A DNA stretch of 64,000 bases from Nitrosospira multiformis (GCA_017306155.1 JAFKJB010000004.1:62001-126000), one strand, 5' to 3'; shown: positions 7,401-16,764, numbered from the stretch's first letter. The notes: a model not told the origin generated them from the sequence alone. Numbers and translations: made by a program.

Positions 7401-7449
7401 CGGATTGTGATTCCGGTTGTCGTGGGTTCGATCCCCATCAGCCACCCCA
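7401..7449 (+). other. Attachment site: 3' fragment of tRNA-His (GTG anticodon)
   Basis: The fragment begins in the anticodon stem. It reads through the loop TTGTGAT (anticodon GTG), the stem TCCGG, the T-arm GTGGGTTCGATCCCCAT and the acceptor strand CAGCCAC, then the His-specific C73 and CCA. The 5' half of the tRNA is missing: upstream bases do not form D-arm or acceptor partners. This is the duplicated tRNA 3' end left by integration at a tRNA gene. The complete tRNA-His is expected on the plus strand beyond the left edge. Confidence 0.88.
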
Positions 7450-8078
7450 AAACATCTACCCATCAGTTTCATTTGCTGCGGGAACCCCAGGTTCTCCCCT
7501 ATTTGAACTTACCGTGCACAGCGTGAAGTAAAACGACATAGTCATGTGTCCGATCAGTTGTGCACAGCATGACATACACAACCTTTCAGTTTGAAATCTT
7601 TTGTAGTAGAGTCTTAAAACGGGTAGGCTACGGGGCAAGGTGCGACCGGAACAAGGAGCTTTATCAGGGCCAGGTTTTTACCCTTTTCCTGTCTGGAGAG
7701 CCAAAAGCAATCCACTCCCACGCGTGACCCCCATAAATTCAGGTCATGATTTCTTCACAACCGCCGGACTGCTTCTATTGTCAGCAATTTTGCATAACCC
7801 GTTTATGTACGCCGGCAAGAGGATCCTCTCTGGCCGGTACGTCTAGTTTTTCTCAGTTGCCGCATTCACACACTTGCGAAGCACATGAATCTGTCGATAT
7901 CACCCTAAACAGCCCCTTGTCCGAGCAATCTTCCGATATACCCTTCGTAACACCTGCTTCGGGTCTTGACTCGGAGTCTGTGTATCAAACTCCCTCCCGA
8001 GCGGCAAATTGATATTTATTGAGGTTATGTGAATTAGCGAACAGACAGTATTTTTATTATCGGTAATATCTGATCCTT

Positions 8079-8135
8079 AGCCTGTTGTTGTTCTCGTTCG
8101 TTGTTCTCATTCTCGTTTTCGCTCTCGTTTTTGTT
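8079..8135. repeat. Low-complexity pyrimidine tract
   Basis: Imperfect repeats of TTCTCG/TTGTTC make an almost purine-free plus strand except for spaced G. On the minus strand it reads as a run of Glu, Asn and Lys codons in a short frame, which I take as an artefact of composition. Such tracts can vary in length by slippage. Confidence 0.5.
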
Positions 8136-8213
8136 CTTTTGCAGGGTGCAGGGAGCAGTCGTTAGCAGGGAAGGCTTTTCACCTTCACCTGTTATCTTCA
8201 ATATTGATGGTAA

Positions 8214-8244
8214 CAATGGTAGCGGTCGGCAATGGTAGCGGTCG
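8214..8244. repeat. Tandem CAATGGTAGCGGTCG repeat upstream of epsA
   Basis: Two exact 15-base copies start at 8214 and 8230, a 16-base period. They lie about 310 bases before epsA. A tandem binding site for a regulator of the exopolysaccharide operon is possible. Confidence 0.5.
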
Positions 8245-8495
8245 AAATACTTCGGTAACAGTAGTAAGTCATTATTTGTAGTGAGTGTAGTGAGTCATTG
8301 TTTCGAATACTCCCGATAAAGCGGACGCCCAAAATGAAGCACAATATCGAGCAGCATTCACAGCATCCAATACTGGAAAGGCTGAGGGGAAAACCAGGGG
8401 CGCCTGTGCTGTACCAGAGAGAGAACAAACGACTACATAATGTAACGGCAGTATTCGCTCACAATTCACATTCTTTTTGCCGCTAGTACCAGAGC

Positions 8496-8513
8496 CTGAG
8501 TTATCTGAGTTAT
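8496..8513. repeat. Tandem CTGAGTTAT repeat just upstream of epsA
   Basis: Two perfect 9-base copies abut at 8496-8504 and 8505-8513, ending 37 bases before the epsA start. The position fits an operator or activator site near the epsA promoter. No clear -35/-10 pair is visible. Confidence 0.4.
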
Positions 8514-8550
8514 TTAACCCATTCAATAAACCGATTACTCGCAAAATAAA

Positions 8551-9354
8551 ATGGGTTTTTTCCCTTCGTTTACTGATGATCATCTTCAGCGTTACTTTCG
8601 CATCATTCAGGAAGGAACAGCAGTTCGTCGCCATTTCGATTTATTTAAATGGCTGCAAGGGGAAGTGCAGCATTATTTGCCCCACGAGATACTGCTTGCG
8701 GCCTGGGGCGATTTCCGCTCGAACAATGTCCGATACGACATCATTTCCCCGCTACCCGGTATCAGAACGGCGCAACTGCAGCTGGACCGGCTTTCTCCAT
8801 TGGTGAACGTATCCTATAACCGATGGATTGAGATGGGGCGTATTCCTTGTGCGTCCAGAGTTTGCGAGGCGCAGTTAGGCGTGTCGGAGATTCTTCAGGG
8901 GGATGGAGCGGCGCACTGCTCTTTCGGAAGAGCGTTACGCAACATGCGCTCGTCACTGTTCCATGGTATCAGTGATGAGCGCGGACGCCATGACTGCCTT
9001 TATGTCATCTTCAGTTCCAAGGATAAGCTTGACGATTCAACATTGATCGCAATGGAAATTCTGCTGCCCTACCTTGATACGGCTTTGCGCCGCGTAACAC
9101 CCTTGCAACAGCACTCCTGCCGGCCCTCCCTTCTCGCAGATACGCCGGAATTCGATATCCATAGACTGAGTGAGCGAGAGGTCGAAATAATGACCTGGGT
9201 AAGAAAGGGCAAAACAAATGCCGAAATCGGCAGTATCCTGCGCATTAGTTCTTACACTGTCAAAAACCACCTGCATCAGATATTCCGGAAACTCGATGTC
9301 TACAACCGGGTGCAAGCCATTTCCAAAATTGAGGAACGCGTTGGTCATGGCTGA
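8551..9354 (+). CDS. epsA: XrtB/PEP-CTERM-associated LuxR-type regulator EpsA
   Basis: The 267-residue product has an N-terminal sensor-like region with the family signature HFDLFKWLQGEVQHYLPHE (about residues 28-46). A C-terminal LuxR/GerE helix-turn-helix covers about 203-258 (LSEREVEIMTWVRKGKTNAE, then SYTVKNHLHQIFRKL). EpsA-type regulators sit at the head of exosortase-B exopolysaccharide operons and probably control them. The stop overlaps the start of epsB by eight bases. The start lacks a strong ribosome site, which may limit expression. Confidence 0.88.
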   Translation: MGFFPSFTDDHLQRYFRIIQEGTAVRRHFDLFKWLQGEVQHYLPHEILLAAWGDFRSNNVRYDIISPLPGIRTAQLQLDRLSPLVNVSYNRWIEMGRIPCASRVCEAQLGVSEILQGDGAAHCSFGRALRNMRSSLFHGISDERGRHDCLYVIFSSKDKLDDSTLIAMEILLPYLDTALRRVTPLQQHSCRPSLLADTPEFDIHRLSEREVEIMTWVRKGKTNAEIGSILRISSYTVKNHLHQIFRKLDVYNRVQAISKIEERVGHG

Positions 9355-10765
9355 GGCAAATCCTACATTTTCCGCTTCAACGGTTACCGCGCACCAGGCG
9401 AAAGGCCCGCTGGCCAACAATATGCTGGGCGCGGTCGAGTCAGTGCTCGATCCGGCGATACTGACACTTTCGTTGTGGCTGATAAGCATCAGTTTTGAAG
9501 GCGAGTTGCTTCCGCCTTACTTGATCCTGTCGGTGATCGTATTCTCTATCTCCTTTCCAGGTGCGTCACATCTCCGATCATCCGTCAAAGTCCTTGTCTT
9601 CGACGTGCTCTATACCTGGTTCTGGATGGCTTTACTACTGTTTTTTCTCGGTTTTGCCACCGGTTATATCGCCCAGTTCTCCAGCCAGGTGCTCATCACA
9701 TGGCTATGGGCTGCGCCCTTAAGTCAAATCGGCACCCATCTGTTGTTCCGTATGGCTGCACCCTATCTCCTCCTGCTCCAGGGTCCGCCACAGCGCGCCA
9801 TCATCGTTGGCATGAATGAGCAGGGGGCAGCGTTCGCCAGCCGTATCCATGAAGCGCGTTATTCCAATATGGAACTGGCCGGTTTTTTTGATGATCGGAA
9901 TGAGAGCCGGCTTCCACACGCGCGCCATAATCCCTTGCTCGGAAGACTTCGAGAACTCCCCGAATTTGTCAAGGAGCACCGCATTCAGTTCATTTATCTG
10001 TCGTTGCCGATGGCCTCCCATCCACGCATTCTGCATGTTCTGGACGAGTTGAAGGATACGACCGCTTCAATCTATTTCGTGCCTGACATGTTTATTACTG
10101 ATCTTATCCAGGCGCGCAGCGGGACGGTATGTGGTACACCCGTTATTGCCGTCTGTGAATCCCCCTTCACGGGCTCCAATGGGATCATTAAGCGGGCCAG
10201 CGACATTATCCTCTCGCTACTGATCCTTCTACTCATCTCGCCACTTCTGCTGCTCATCGCAACTGCCATCCGGCTGGATTCACCGGGCCCCATCATTTTC
10301 AAGCAGCGACGCTATGGGCTGGACGGCGAGGAAATCCTCGTTTACAAGTTTCGCTCGATGAGCGTCTGCGAAGATGGGAATACCATCCGGCAAGCACAAA
10401 GAGATGATTCCCGCATAACCCGCATCGGGGCTTTCCTGAGGAAGAATTCGCTGGACGAATTACCGCAGTTCATCAATGTATTGCAGGGGCGCATGAGCAT
10501 TGTCGGTCCCAGGCCTCATGCGGTGGCGCACAACGAGATATATCGCAATCTTATAAAAGGCTACATGATCCGGCACAAGGTAAAGCCGGGAGTTACGGGC
10601 TGGGCGCAGGTCAACGGCTACCGTGGAGAGACGCGAACCCTGGACAAGATGCAGGCGCGAATCGATCATGATCTCGATTATTTACGCAACTGGTCGTTGC
10701 GGCTCGATTTGCACATCATCTGCAAGACTATTCTGGTAGTACTGAAAGATCGGGCGGCATATTAA
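9347..10765 (+). CDS. epsB: Undecaprenyl-phosphate hexose-1-phosphate transferase EpsB
   Basis: The 472-residue product starts with the repeat unit of an exopolysaccharide by moving a hexose-1-phosphate onto undecaprenyl phosphate at the inner membrane. Several membrane segments occupy roughly residues 30-140. A Rossmann-like domain (RAIIVGMNEQG, about 150-165) and a further helix (about 282-305) follow. The C-terminal WcaJ/PglC catalytic domain contains FKQRRYGLDG, KFRSM, DELPQ and VGPRPHA. I chose the ATG at 9347, inside the epsA stop (overlap ATGGCTGA); the frame opens further upstream but that part is epsA sequence. Confidence 0.9.
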   Translation: MAEANPTFSASTVTAHQAKGPLANNMLGAVESVLDPAILTLSLWLISISFEGELLPPYLILSVIVFSISFPGASHLRSSVKVLVFDVLYTWFWMALLLFFLGFATGYIAQFSSQVLITWLWAAPLSQIGTHLLFRMAAPYLLLLQGPPQRAIIVGMNEQGAAFASRIHEARYSNMELAGFFDDRNESRLPHARHNPLLGRLRELPEFVKEHRIQFIYLSLPMASHPRILHVLDELKDTTASIYFVPDMFITDLIQARSGTVCGTPVIAVCESPFTGSNGIIKRASDIILSLLILLLISPLLLLIATAIRLDSPGPIIFKQRRYGLDGEEILVYKFRSMSVCEDGNTIRQAQRDDSRITRIGAFLRKNSLDELPQFINVLQGRMSIVGPRPHAVAHNEIYRNLIKGYMIRHKVKPGVTGWAQVNGYRGETRTLDKMQARIDHDLDYLRNWSLRLDLHIICKTILVVLKDRAAY

Positions 10766-10901
10766 GTGCTTTCCCTCATGCGTCGCAAAGCGCAAAGCCT
10801 CTCAGCATCCGTTAACGCGAATAATACTTCCGCTATCCGCCCGTTAGTCAAGGTGATACTCTTGCAGCCTCCTTTGTATCGGAAAGATAGAGATATCTAA
10901 A

Positions 10902-12221
10902 ATGAAAAAAAGATTGCCGTTAAATCTTTCCCTTGGCCGCTGTCGTTGGATCGCAGTAGTTGCTTCTTTAGGTTTTTTTTTGCTGGATATGCAACAGGTA
11001 ATGGCTCAACAGTCGATGCCGCATCCTCCGAGGAAAGTTCCCGACAAGACTTTCAGCGTGACCGCGGGCACCACATTTACGTACGACAGTAATGTCTTTC
11101 GTTTGTCTCCCCTCGTCAACCCGGTTGGATTAACCGGCCAGCCGCGGACAGCCGATCAGATCATTATCACGTCTGCAACTCTTGGGTTTAATAAAACATA
11201 TTCCATGCAACGCTTCGAGGTAACCGGTACCCTGGTTGATAACCGTTACATGAATTTTGATTTTCTTGATTTTCTCGGAAAAAATTACAACGCGGCCTGG
11301 TACTGGTATGCAACCCCTTACCTGCACGGCAGATTGACTAGCCGCCACAGTGAAGCGCTTAACAATTTTGCAAACCTCTCCGGCTTTGTGAATGGTACGA
11401 ACCGCAATCTGCGCACCAATGACAACTATCATTTCGATGGGGTTCTTGAGCTTAACAGGGCCTGGCATCTCATTGGCGGTCTTGACCATAGCGTCATGAA
11501 GAACAGCCGCCTGACCATTCAGGATTTTAACAACAAGGTTTCCTCGGTGGAGGGGGGAATACGCTATGTCTCAAGTTCGGGCAGCACGCTCACTTACAAA
11601 GTGAGAAGCGGGCGCGGGGAGTTCATCAATCGACCGGAGCCTATCGTCAGCGCCCTCTTCGATACCCGCTTCGATGAAATGGAGCACGAGCTCCGCATGC
11701 ATTGGCCCATCACGGTCAAGACTTCCATAGAGGGACGGGTCGGCTACCTCGACCGTCAGCATGCTCATTTTCCCCAGCGCGACTTTGCCGGCTTCGTGGG
11801 CGATCTCAATATAAATTGGCTGGTGACCAGCAAACTGCAGTTGACGGGAGGATGGTCCAGGCAATTATCCAATTATCAGACTGCGCCATTCGCCTTTCAG
11901 AGTTCTGTCTTTGAGCGTTTCTCGAGCAGTTACATTGCTACCAATCGCTTCTCGTTTGCTCCTGTCTGGCAAATCACGGAAAAGACTGCATTAAGGGTCC
12001 GCTATGATTATATTCTCAGTGATTTTCATGGCGCTGTTGTTTCCCTTCCTGCAGGTAATCGGAGCGATCAGATGCATTCCGGTTTAGTTGCCCTGGATTG
12101 GCGGCCACTTAATGTACTCTATCTCAGTGCCGCTTTTCATAGGGATCATCGCAGCTCCAACCATCGCGGCTTTGATTTTGACAGCACCGCAGGAAGTGTT
12201 TCGGCTACGCTTAATTTTTAA
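10902..12221 (+). CDS. epsL: Outer-membrane polysaccharide biosynthesis protein EpsL
   Basis: The 439-residue product has an N-terminal signal peptide (positive residues, hydrophobic core about 17-32, cleavage near VMAQQ) and then alternating polar/aromatic strands ending in NF, typical of an outer-membrane beta-barrel. It matches the XrtB-associated EpsL family in length, position and start of the mature region (FSVTAGTTFTYDSNVFRLSP). It is inferred to act at the outer membrane in export or modification of the polymer. It lies 136 bases after epsB and 275 bases before epsD. That second gap has no gene and could hold a promoter. Confidence 0.82.
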   Translation: MKKRLPLNLSLGRCRWIAVVASLGFFLLDMQQVMAQQSMPHPPRKVPDKTFSVTAGTTFTYDSNVFRLSPLVNPVGLTGQPRTADQIIITSATLGFNKTYSMQRFEVTGTLVDNRYMNFDFLDFLGKNYNAAWYWYATPYLHGRLTSRHSEALNNFANLSGFVNGTNRNLRTNDNYHFDGVLELNRAWHLIGGLDHSVMKNSRLTIQDFNNKVSSVEGGIRYVSSSGSTLTYKVRSGRGEFINRPEPIVSALFDTRFDEMEHELRMHWPITVKTSIEGRVGYLDRQHAHFPQRDFAGFVGDLNINWLVTSKLQLTGGWSRQLSNYQTAPFAFQSSVFERFSSSYIATNRFSFAPVWQITEKTALRVRYDYILSDFHGAVVSLPAGNRSDQMHSGLVALDWRPLNVLYLSAAFHRDHRSSNHRGFDFDSTAGSVSATLNF

Positions 12222-12496
12222 TAATCAAGCAACCATGGTTCACTATTATTACCATGAGACAAGTTGAGAAGAGTTGGCAAGAAGTGATTTACAATGGGAG
12301 TGCTGGTAGTACGAATGGACTATTGCGGCCGAATACCACCTCGGCTACCGTGGTTGTTAAGTACCTGAATTACACGCCTGTATTGACGGGAATGTGTGCT
12401 GGCGGGAAGTGAAAAATACTTGAAAATACCGAGTAGTTTTAAATTATTTGTCCTGTTTTTTAACCGAAAAGCCAATGGCTCAACAAACTTGATCAT

Positions 12497-13468
12497 ATGA
12501 AAATGGATCGTCAGAAATTCATAATGCCACTATTATTTCCGTTGCTTGCTTTAGGATTTGCGGCTTGCGACAAAAAAGAATCACAGCAGCCGGTCGGCCA
12601 GGTAGCGGCCAAAGTAAATTCTGGTGAAATCTCTGTGCATCAACTCAATTACGTTCTGGCCAGAGCCACGCGCAATAGTGCAAATTCTCCGGAAAACGCA
12701 TCCAGGATTCGACAGGAAGTTCTTGACCGCCTGGTCGATCAGGAGCTTGCGGTAGAACAGGCTATCAATAAAAAGCTTGACCGCTCACCGGAGGTTCTCA
12801 TGGCCCTGGATAACGCCCGGAGAGAGATTCTTGCGCGCGCCTATCTCGAGCAGATCACTGCGGCCACTCCAAAGCCAACCGTCGAAGAAGCAAAAACCTA
12901 CTATTTGGAGCATCCTCAGCTTTTCGCAGAACGCCGCATTTATAACATACAGGAAATTGTGCTTCCTTCATCAAGCGGTGTCACGGACGAGCTGCAGCAA
13001 ATGCTCGACTCAGGCAAGCCCATGGAAGACATTGCAAAATGGCTGAAAGGCAAGGAGATAAAGTTTGCCGCCGGCAGCGCAACGCGTTCTGCCGAACAGA
13101 TTCCTCTTGAGCTCCTGCCCAAGATACATCCGCTGAAATCCGGCCAGGGCCTGCTTATCCAGGGCCCGCAATCGATTACCCTCATGCGGATTGCTGCCGC
13201 ACAAACAGCGCCGATTACCGAAGCAGCGGCGTTACCGCGTATCCAGCAGTTTCTTGGAAATCAGCGCGCGGCAGAAGCCGCGAGAGGGGAAATAAAGGCG
13301 CTCAAGGCAAAAGCCGAAATCACCTATATGGGCGAATTCGCTGCTGCGGATAAAAATGCATCTGGCGAAGGACATTCCGTTTCATCGATCGCCAGTAATA
13401 CGGATAAGAGTTCGCCGCAGATCGATAATACCGGCCTTGAAAAAGGTGCGGCTGGTTTGTTGAGATAA
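12497..13468 (+). CDS. epsD: EpsD family peptidyl-prolyl cis-trans isomerase, lipoprotein
   Basis: The 323-residue product has a lipoprotein signal (hydrophobic stretch, then LGFAAC with the Cys near residue 24). A SurA-like helical region follows (about 40-110, with ending LVDQELAVEQA) and then a PpiC-like rotamase domain (about 118-235). EpsD proteins are parvulin-type foldases tied to exosortase-B export systems and probably help fold outer-membrane partners such as EpsL or EpsE. The C-terminal 50 residues are Ser/Asn rich and likely disordered. Confidence 0.85.
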   Translation: MKMDRQKFIMPLLFPLLALGFAACDKKESQQPVGQVAAKVNSGEISVHQLNYVLARATRNSANSPENASRIRQEVLDRLVDQELAVEQAINKKLDRSPEVLMALDNARREILARAYLEQITAATPKPTVEEAKTYYLEHPQLFAERRIYNIQEIVLPSSSGVTDELQQMLDSGKPMEDIAKWLKGKEIKFAAGSATRSAEQIPLELLPKIHPLKSGQGLLIQGPQSITLMRIAAAQTAPITEAAALPRIQQFLGNQRAAEAARGEIKALKAKAEITYMGEFAAADKNASGEGHSVSSIASNTDKSSPQIDNTGLEKGAAGLLR

Positions 13469-13496
13469 CGCAATTACCAAGAGGAAGTCCGACAAT

Positions 13497-14291
13497 ATGT
13501 TTCAAATTTTGGTTCGTACCTTGATCCTTTTATCAGTGCTGTTTTCGGCCAAAGCTTTTGCCGAGAGTCCTGATTATCCATTGGGCCCAGGGGATATCCT
13601 GCGCATTCAGGTTTTTCAAAACCCTGACCTTACTACTGAAACCCGGGTTTCCGAAAGTGGTTCCATCACGTTTCCGCTGGTTGGCGCTGTCGAGGTTGGA
13701 GGGCTTTCTGTTGCTTCCGCCGAGAACAAGCTTGCATCGGCCCTTAAAAAGGGTGGTTTCATAAAGCAACCCCAGGTGACCATTGTCCTTCTGCAGATGC
13801 GAGGCAATCAGGTGAGTGTGCTTGGTCAGGTCAACCGGCCGGGACGCTTTCCGCTGGAAACCTTAAGCAGGGTGAGTGACATGCTGGCTGCCGCCGGCGG
13901 TACAACGGCGCTTGGGGATGATTTCGCGATCGTCACCGGCACCCGCAATGGCCAACCTTTCCGCAAGATGATCGATATTCCCGCAATTTATCTGGAAGAG
14001 ATGTCCGAGGAAGATATCATCCTTGCCGGAGGGGACACGATTTACGTTCATCGGGCTCCCGTTTTCTATATATACGGCGAGGCGCAGCGACCAGGCGCAT
14101 ATCGTATCGAGCGGGGCATGACCGTAATGCAGGCTCTGGCTCAGGGGGGTGGACCTACTCCGCGAGGCAGCGAATGGTGGTTGCGTCTTGATCGCAGAAA
14201 TGCCGATGGGGTCGTTGAGCGTCTCTCACCCAAGATGACGGATGCGGTCCAACCAAATGACATAATTTACGTAAGGGAAAGCATTTTTTGA
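13497..14291 (+). CDS. epsE: Polysaccharide export protein EpsE (Wza/OPX family)
   Basis: The 264-residue product has a Sec signal peptide ending near AKAFA. The polysaccharide export domain follows (YPLGPGDILRIQVFQNPDLT, about residues 27-110), then two SLBB-type repeats (about 110-185 and 190-262). It lacks a lipobox cysteine. It would form the periplasmic/outer-membrane channel for the exported polymer. It lies 28 bases after epsD and 15 bases before epsF in the same operon. Confidence 0.9.
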   Translation: MFQILVRTLILLSVLFSAKAFAESPDYPLGPGDILRIQVFQNPDLTTETRVSESGSITFPLVGAVEVGGLSVASAENKLASALKKGGFIKQPQVTIVLLQMRGNQVSVLGQVNRPGRFPLETLSRVSDMLAAAGGTTALGDDFAIVTGTRNGQPFRKMIDIPAIYLEEMSEEDIILAGGDTIYVHRAPVFYIYGEAQRPGAYRIERGMTVMQALAQGGGPTPRGSEWWLRLDRRNADGVVERLSPKMTDAVQPNDIIYVRESIF

Positions 14292-14306
14292 GCGTATTCC
14301 AAACCT

Positions 14307-15698
14307 ATGACACTTCAACAATTTCTGCTCATTCTTCGTGCCCGGTACAAGGTAGTCTTCTCTATTTTATTGTTTACGGTAATCGCTACCCTTATAGTCA
14401 GTTTGTTATTGCCTAAGCAATATACCGCCGGTACAGCTGTAGTGGTTGACATCAAATCGCCCGACCCGGTAGCAGGGATGATATTGCCGGGCCTGACGTC
14501 CCCGACGTACATGGCTACCCAGGTAGACGTGATCAATAGCGACCGTGTAGCAGAGCGTGTGGTGAAAATGCTGCGCCTGGATGAGAACCCTGTGGTAAAG
14601 GAGCAGTGGGAAGAGGACGGAAGCAAGGGTGAGCTTGTCACCTGGCTGGCCAGCTTGCTGAAAAGAAAGCTTGATGTCAAACCTTCCCGGGAAAGCAACG
14701 TAATCTACATTGATTATACCGGGAATGATCCCGGTTTTTCCGCGGCTGTTGCAAACGCCTTCGCTCAAGCTTATATCGATGTGAATCTGGATTTGAAGGT
14801 AGCGCCCGCGCGCCAGTATGCAGACTGGTTTAAAGGACAAACTGCTGCGGCAAGGGATGAGTTCGAGCGATCCAAAGCCGCACTTTCTGCGTATCAACAG
14901 GAAGCCGGGCTCGTCGCCACGGAGGAGCGCCTGGATTATGAAGTTGCCAAGCTCAATGAACTTTCAACTCAGCTCACGCTTATTCAAGCCCAGACATCGG
15001 ACAGTAGCAGCAAGCGGAAAGCTGCTGAAGATCCGGATACTTTGTCTGAGGTCATACAGAGTCCGCTGATAAACAGCCTCAAATCGGACATTGCCCGCCT
15101 CGACGCGAAGCTGCAGGAAAGCAGCGCGTACCTAGGGCCAAATCATCCGCAAACCAAACGCACGCAATCTGAACTCGCATCCTTCAAAAACAGGCTTGCT
15201 GCGGAAACACGCAAGATTCATAGCAGTATCGGTACCTCTTACGAGGTGGGGAAACGGAAGGAGCAAGAGTTGCTCGAAGCGATGGAAAAGCAGAAGGAGC
15301 GCGTGCTGGAGCTTAACAAACAGCGTGATCAGATGAGCGTCCTCAAAGGGGACGTAGAAGCCGCGCAACGCAATTTCGAAGGCATGAGCCAGCGTAGCGC
15401 TCTCACCCGTCTGGAAAGTCTTTCCGTTCAGACGAACATAACCCCGTTGAACCCTGCTTCAGTCCCGAGTGAGCCGTCAAGCCCCAAATTGCTGCTCAAT
15501 GTGCTGATTTCCATCTTTCTAGGGACGCTGTTGGGTGTGAGTGCCGCCCTGGTAATGGAATTGATGAATCGGCGCGTGCGTTCTGTAGAGGACATCGTGG
15601 AAGCCATAGAGATTCCGGTGCTGGCGGTAATACCCGGTCCGTTCCGCAGGAGGCTTTCGAGTCGTCTTCCCAAGTTGCCCAACCCCGAAACCAGTTAA
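14307..15698 (+). CDS. epsF: Chain length determinant protein EpsF (Wzz family)
   Basis: The 463-residue product has an N-terminal membrane helix (about 17-36), the Wzz domain, a long periplasmic coiled-coil region (about 170-365) and a second helix (about 395-420). The second helix is preceded by the Pro-rich VPSEPSSPK motif of polysaccharide co-polymerases. It controls polymer length together with the BY-kinase-like EpsG, whose gene follows after 20 bases. The short cytoplasmic tail (RRVRSVEDIVEA...) is standard. All expected parts are present. Confidence 0.92.
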   Translation: MTLQQFLLILRARYKVVFSILLFTVIATLIVSLLLPKQYTAGTAVVVDIKSPDPVAGMILPGLTSPTYMATQVDVINSDRVAERVVKMLRLDENPVVKEQWEEDGSKGELVTWLASLLKRKLDVKPSRESNVIYIDYTGNDPGFSAAVANAFAQAYIDVNLDLKVAPARQYADWFKGQTAAARDEFERSKAALSAYQQEAGLVATEERLDYEVAKLNELSTQLTLIQAQTSDSSSKRKAAEDPDTLSEVIQSPLINSLKSDIARLDAKLQESSAYLGPNHPQTKRTQSELASFKNRLAAETRKIHSSIGTSYEVGKRKEQELLEAMEKQKERVLELNKQRDQMSVLKGDVEAAQRNFEGMSQRSALTRLESLSVQTNITPLNPASVPSEPSSPKLLLNVLISIFLGTLLGVSAALVMELMNRRVRSVEDIVEAIEIPVLAVIPGPFRRRLSSRLPKLPNPETS

Positions 15699-15718
15699 TA
15701 CTCAAACGGAGTTACATC

Positions 15719-16648
15719 ATGAATCCCGTAAGCGCCAGTTTGCCAGCCATCAAGCGGAGTCAGAGTTCCAATTCCCGCGAATCGTTCTTTGCTGGCCGAA
15801 CTCAAATCATTGGAAACAGCAGTTCGATCGGGGCCATTCTCGTCAATGCGGGAAGGCTGTCTGAGGAGAATGTGGCTCGCATACTGGAAGCGCAGGCACA
15901 GCAGCAAAACCACTTTGGTGACGCAGCCATAAGCCTCGGTTTGCTCACGGACGATGACGTGCGTTTTGCTCTTTCGCGCCAGTTCAACAATCTCTATCTG
16001 CCAGCAGGAGATAACAGTCTCAGCCACCATTTAATCGCGGCCTACAAGCCGTTCAGTCCTGTCGTCGAACACCTGCGAAGTCTGCGCAGCCAGCTTATGT
16101 TACGCTGGTTCGAGCCAGATGCGGACCGGAACGTGCTTGCCATTGTCAGCCCGGGCGCGAGAGAAGGTCGAAGCTTCATGGCTGCCAATCTTGCCATCGT
16201 TTTTTCACAACTTGGCAAGAGCACATTGCTCATCGATGCAAATCTCCGGGCACCCCGGCAGCAGGAATTCTTTAAAGTGAATACAGGCGGAGGCTTATCC
16301 AGCTATCTTTCAGGTCGTGCCGGTTTGGAGAGCATTATCAGAATTCCGCCATTACCCGGTCTTTCTGTACTGCCTGCGGGCGCAGTACCGCCAAATCCGC
16401 AGGAACTCATCGGCCGGCCCATTTTCGCGGATTTGCTGCAATTGATTGGCTGCGAGTTTGATGTGGTTATCGTGGATACACCCTCAGCAAGCGAATACGC
16501 GGAAGCACAAGTCATCGCGACGGAGGCATCTGCTGCCTTGATTGTTCTTCGAAAGAACCATACCTCTCTATCGCGGACCGTGGAACTGACGCGACGTTTC
16601 CAGCAGACGGGCGTTGCGGTGGCAGGTTCTGTGCTGAATGATTTTTGA
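15719..16648 (+). CDS. epsG: EpsG, tyrosine-kinase-like chain length partner with altered P-loop
   Basis: The 309-residue product has a small N-terminal MshEN-like domain (about residues 40-95, ILVNAGRLSEENVARIL) and a MinD/BY-kinase ATPase domain (about 130-309). In the Walker A position it reads GAREGRS, with Arg where Lys is usual. The second motif is LLIDANLR rather than DADLR. Walker B, VVIVDTPS, is intact. There is no C-terminal tyrosine cluster. It would pair with EpsF to control polymerisation. The substitutions may be normal for the EpsG subfamily or may reduce ATP turnover. Confidence 0.85.
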   Translation: MNPVSASLPAIKRSQSSNSRESFFAGRTQIIGNSSSIGAILVNAGRLSEENVARILEAQAQQQNHFGDAAISLGLLTDDDVRFALSRQFNNLYLPAGDNSLSHHLIAAYKPFSPVVEHLRSLRSQLMLRWFEPDADRNVLAIVSPGAREGRSFMAANLAIVFSQLGKSTLLIDANLRAPRQQEFFKVNTGGGLSSYLSGRAGLESIIRIPPLPGLSVLPAGAVPPNPQELIGRPIFADLLQLIGCEFDVVIVDTPSASEYAEAQVIATEASAALIVLRKNHTSLSRTVELTRRFQQTGVAVAGSVLNDF

Positions 16649-16764
16649 ATAATAAGAGCGGGCATGGATTCATGGCCATATCACCCATAAATAGGTTCGC
16701 ATGATCGAAATTCCACGAATATCAGGCGCTAAACGAAAGGGATGATATATATCTTATATTTTCT

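Larger units (their letters stand above)
7450..8550. other. Gene-free spacer between the integrated element and epsA
   Basis: No frame here has convincing coding character. It holds a pyrimidine-rich stretch (8079-8135), a tandem 16-bp repeat (8214-8244) and a tandem 9-bp repeat (8496-8513). The last two lie close enough to epsA to be regulatory. I saw no tRNA, intrinsic terminator or recognisable gene remnant. Confidence 0.5.

Noticed and set aside
8034-8216. 60-codon minus-strand frame rich in Glu, Asn and Lys
   Set aside because: It is produced by the low-complexity pyrimidine tract, not by coding selection.
8272-8634. 120-codon minus-strand frame overlapping epsA start
   Set aside because: No domain and it overlaps the supported regulator gene.
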